Positions 4,790-5,021 of a DNA stretch of 5,021 bases are shown piece after piece. The notes below the pieces were generated by a model. It did no database searches. It was not told the origin of the DNA and was given only the letters and a program-made list of their open reading frames with translations. How positions within the stretch are numbered: the first letter of the stretch is position 1; each line of letters starts with the position of its first letter. Position numbers and translations under genes: made by a program. The stretch spans positions 1 to 5,021 of the forward strand of contig JARBAV010000231.1 in assembly GCA_029237515.1 (NCBI GenBank). The letters are read 5' to 3'. The stretch comes from Nitrososphaerales archaeon. Its GTDB lineage: Archaea > Thermoproteota > Nitrososphaeria > Nitrososphaerales > Nitrososphaeraceae.

Positions 4790-4796
4790 GAGAGGT
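4790..4796 (+). promoter_or_regulatory. Shine-Dalgarno-like site for the oxidoreductase gene
   Basis: GAGAGGT precedes the GTG at 4809 by 12 bases, slightly long but usable. It supports the GTG start, since no ATG lies between the in-frame stop at 4788-4790 and the conserved N-terminus. Confidence 0.4.
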
Positions 4797-4808
4797 AACA
4801 TCTTAACA

Positions 4809-5021
4809 GTGAAGTACAGTCGTATCATAGTATCCAAATTTGGTGGCCCTGAAAACCTCCGTCTTATTAAAGAAGAAACTCCCGAACCTAGTGCAAATCA
4901 AGTGCGAGTGAAAATATTGACAGCAGGAGTATCGCTGGCTGATATTCTCATACGCGAAGGTATTCATCCGGAATCATTGTTTAAGCGACCACCTTTATGC
5001 ATTGGTTGGGATATCGTTGGA
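4809..5021 (+). CDS. Medium-chain quinone oxidoreductase/alcohol dehydrogenase, N-terminal part
   Basis: Seventy-one codons from a GTG start remain open to the window edge. The sequence is the N-terminal GroES-like catalytic domain of the medium-chain dehydrogenase/reductase superfamily. It shows a KFGGPENL motif after the first strand (residues 10-17), EETPEPSANQVRVKI (22-36), AGVSLADILIREG (39-51) and CIGWDIVG at the end, equivalent to the family's P-x-x-G-x-D/E-x-x-G turn. ADIL in place of the C-H-x-D zinc pattern points to the zinc-independent quinone oxidoreductase (QOR-like, NADPH-dependent) branch. The nucleotide-binding Rossmann domain lies beyond the window. The in-frame stop at 4788-4790 limits the start, and GTG 4809 gives the usual family N-terminus. 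The gene is divergent from the winged-helix/endonuclease IV operon and shares its 5' region with repeat copy C. The substrate cannot be told from this part. Confidence 0.85.
   Translation, partial: MKYSRIIVSKFGGPENLRLIKEETPEPSANQVRVKILTAGVSLADILIREGIHPESLFKRPPLCIGWDIVG

Overview
The window looks archaeal, most likely from an ammonia-oxidising thaumarchaeon (Nitrososphaeria, Nitrososphaerales/Nitrosocosmicus-like). The reasons are an AT-rich sequence, TATA-type promoter elements, genes with little or no Shine-Dalgarno signal, an archaeal-type endonuclease IV, and secreted proteins rich in N-glycosylation sequons. This placement is inferred from gene style, not from a marker gene.

Layout. A minus-strand gene begins at the left edge (only 12 codons visible). 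About 1 kb without a convincing gene follows (37-1034). It holds a strong inverted repeat, a possible small RNA unit, a low-confidence decayed coding stretch, a degenerate copy of a dispersed repeat and a 36-nt hairpin. At 1035-2273 (+) lies a double-anchored surface protein with a beta-rich, heavily sequon-decorated ectodomain. Converging on it is a small secreted protein or lipoprotein with an Asp-rich Cys-flanked metal-binding-like motif (2328-2579, -). A 327-bp intergenic region with two copies of a 41-nt repeat and several palindromes separates it from a two-gene minus-strand operon. That operon is a membrane-tethered winged-helix protein (3813-4532, possibly 4610) followed with zero spacing (TAA then ATG) by an endonuclease IV homologue (2907-3812). 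Divergent from the operon, the N-terminus of a medium-chain quinone oxidoreductase/alcohol dehydrogenase starts at 4809 and runs off the right edge. The intergenic region between them holds the third copy of the 41-nt repeat.

Most notable points. (1) The endonuclease IV homologue is full length but has lost three of the nine residues that bind the trinuclear zinc cluster (H109D, E145Q, E261Q in E. coli numbering). The other six are intact, which suggests a repurposed paralogue. (2) It is directly coupled to a putative membrane-bound DNA-binding protein. (3) A 41-nt dispersed element with an internal 13-nt period occurs in three clear copies and one degenerate copy, always between genes.
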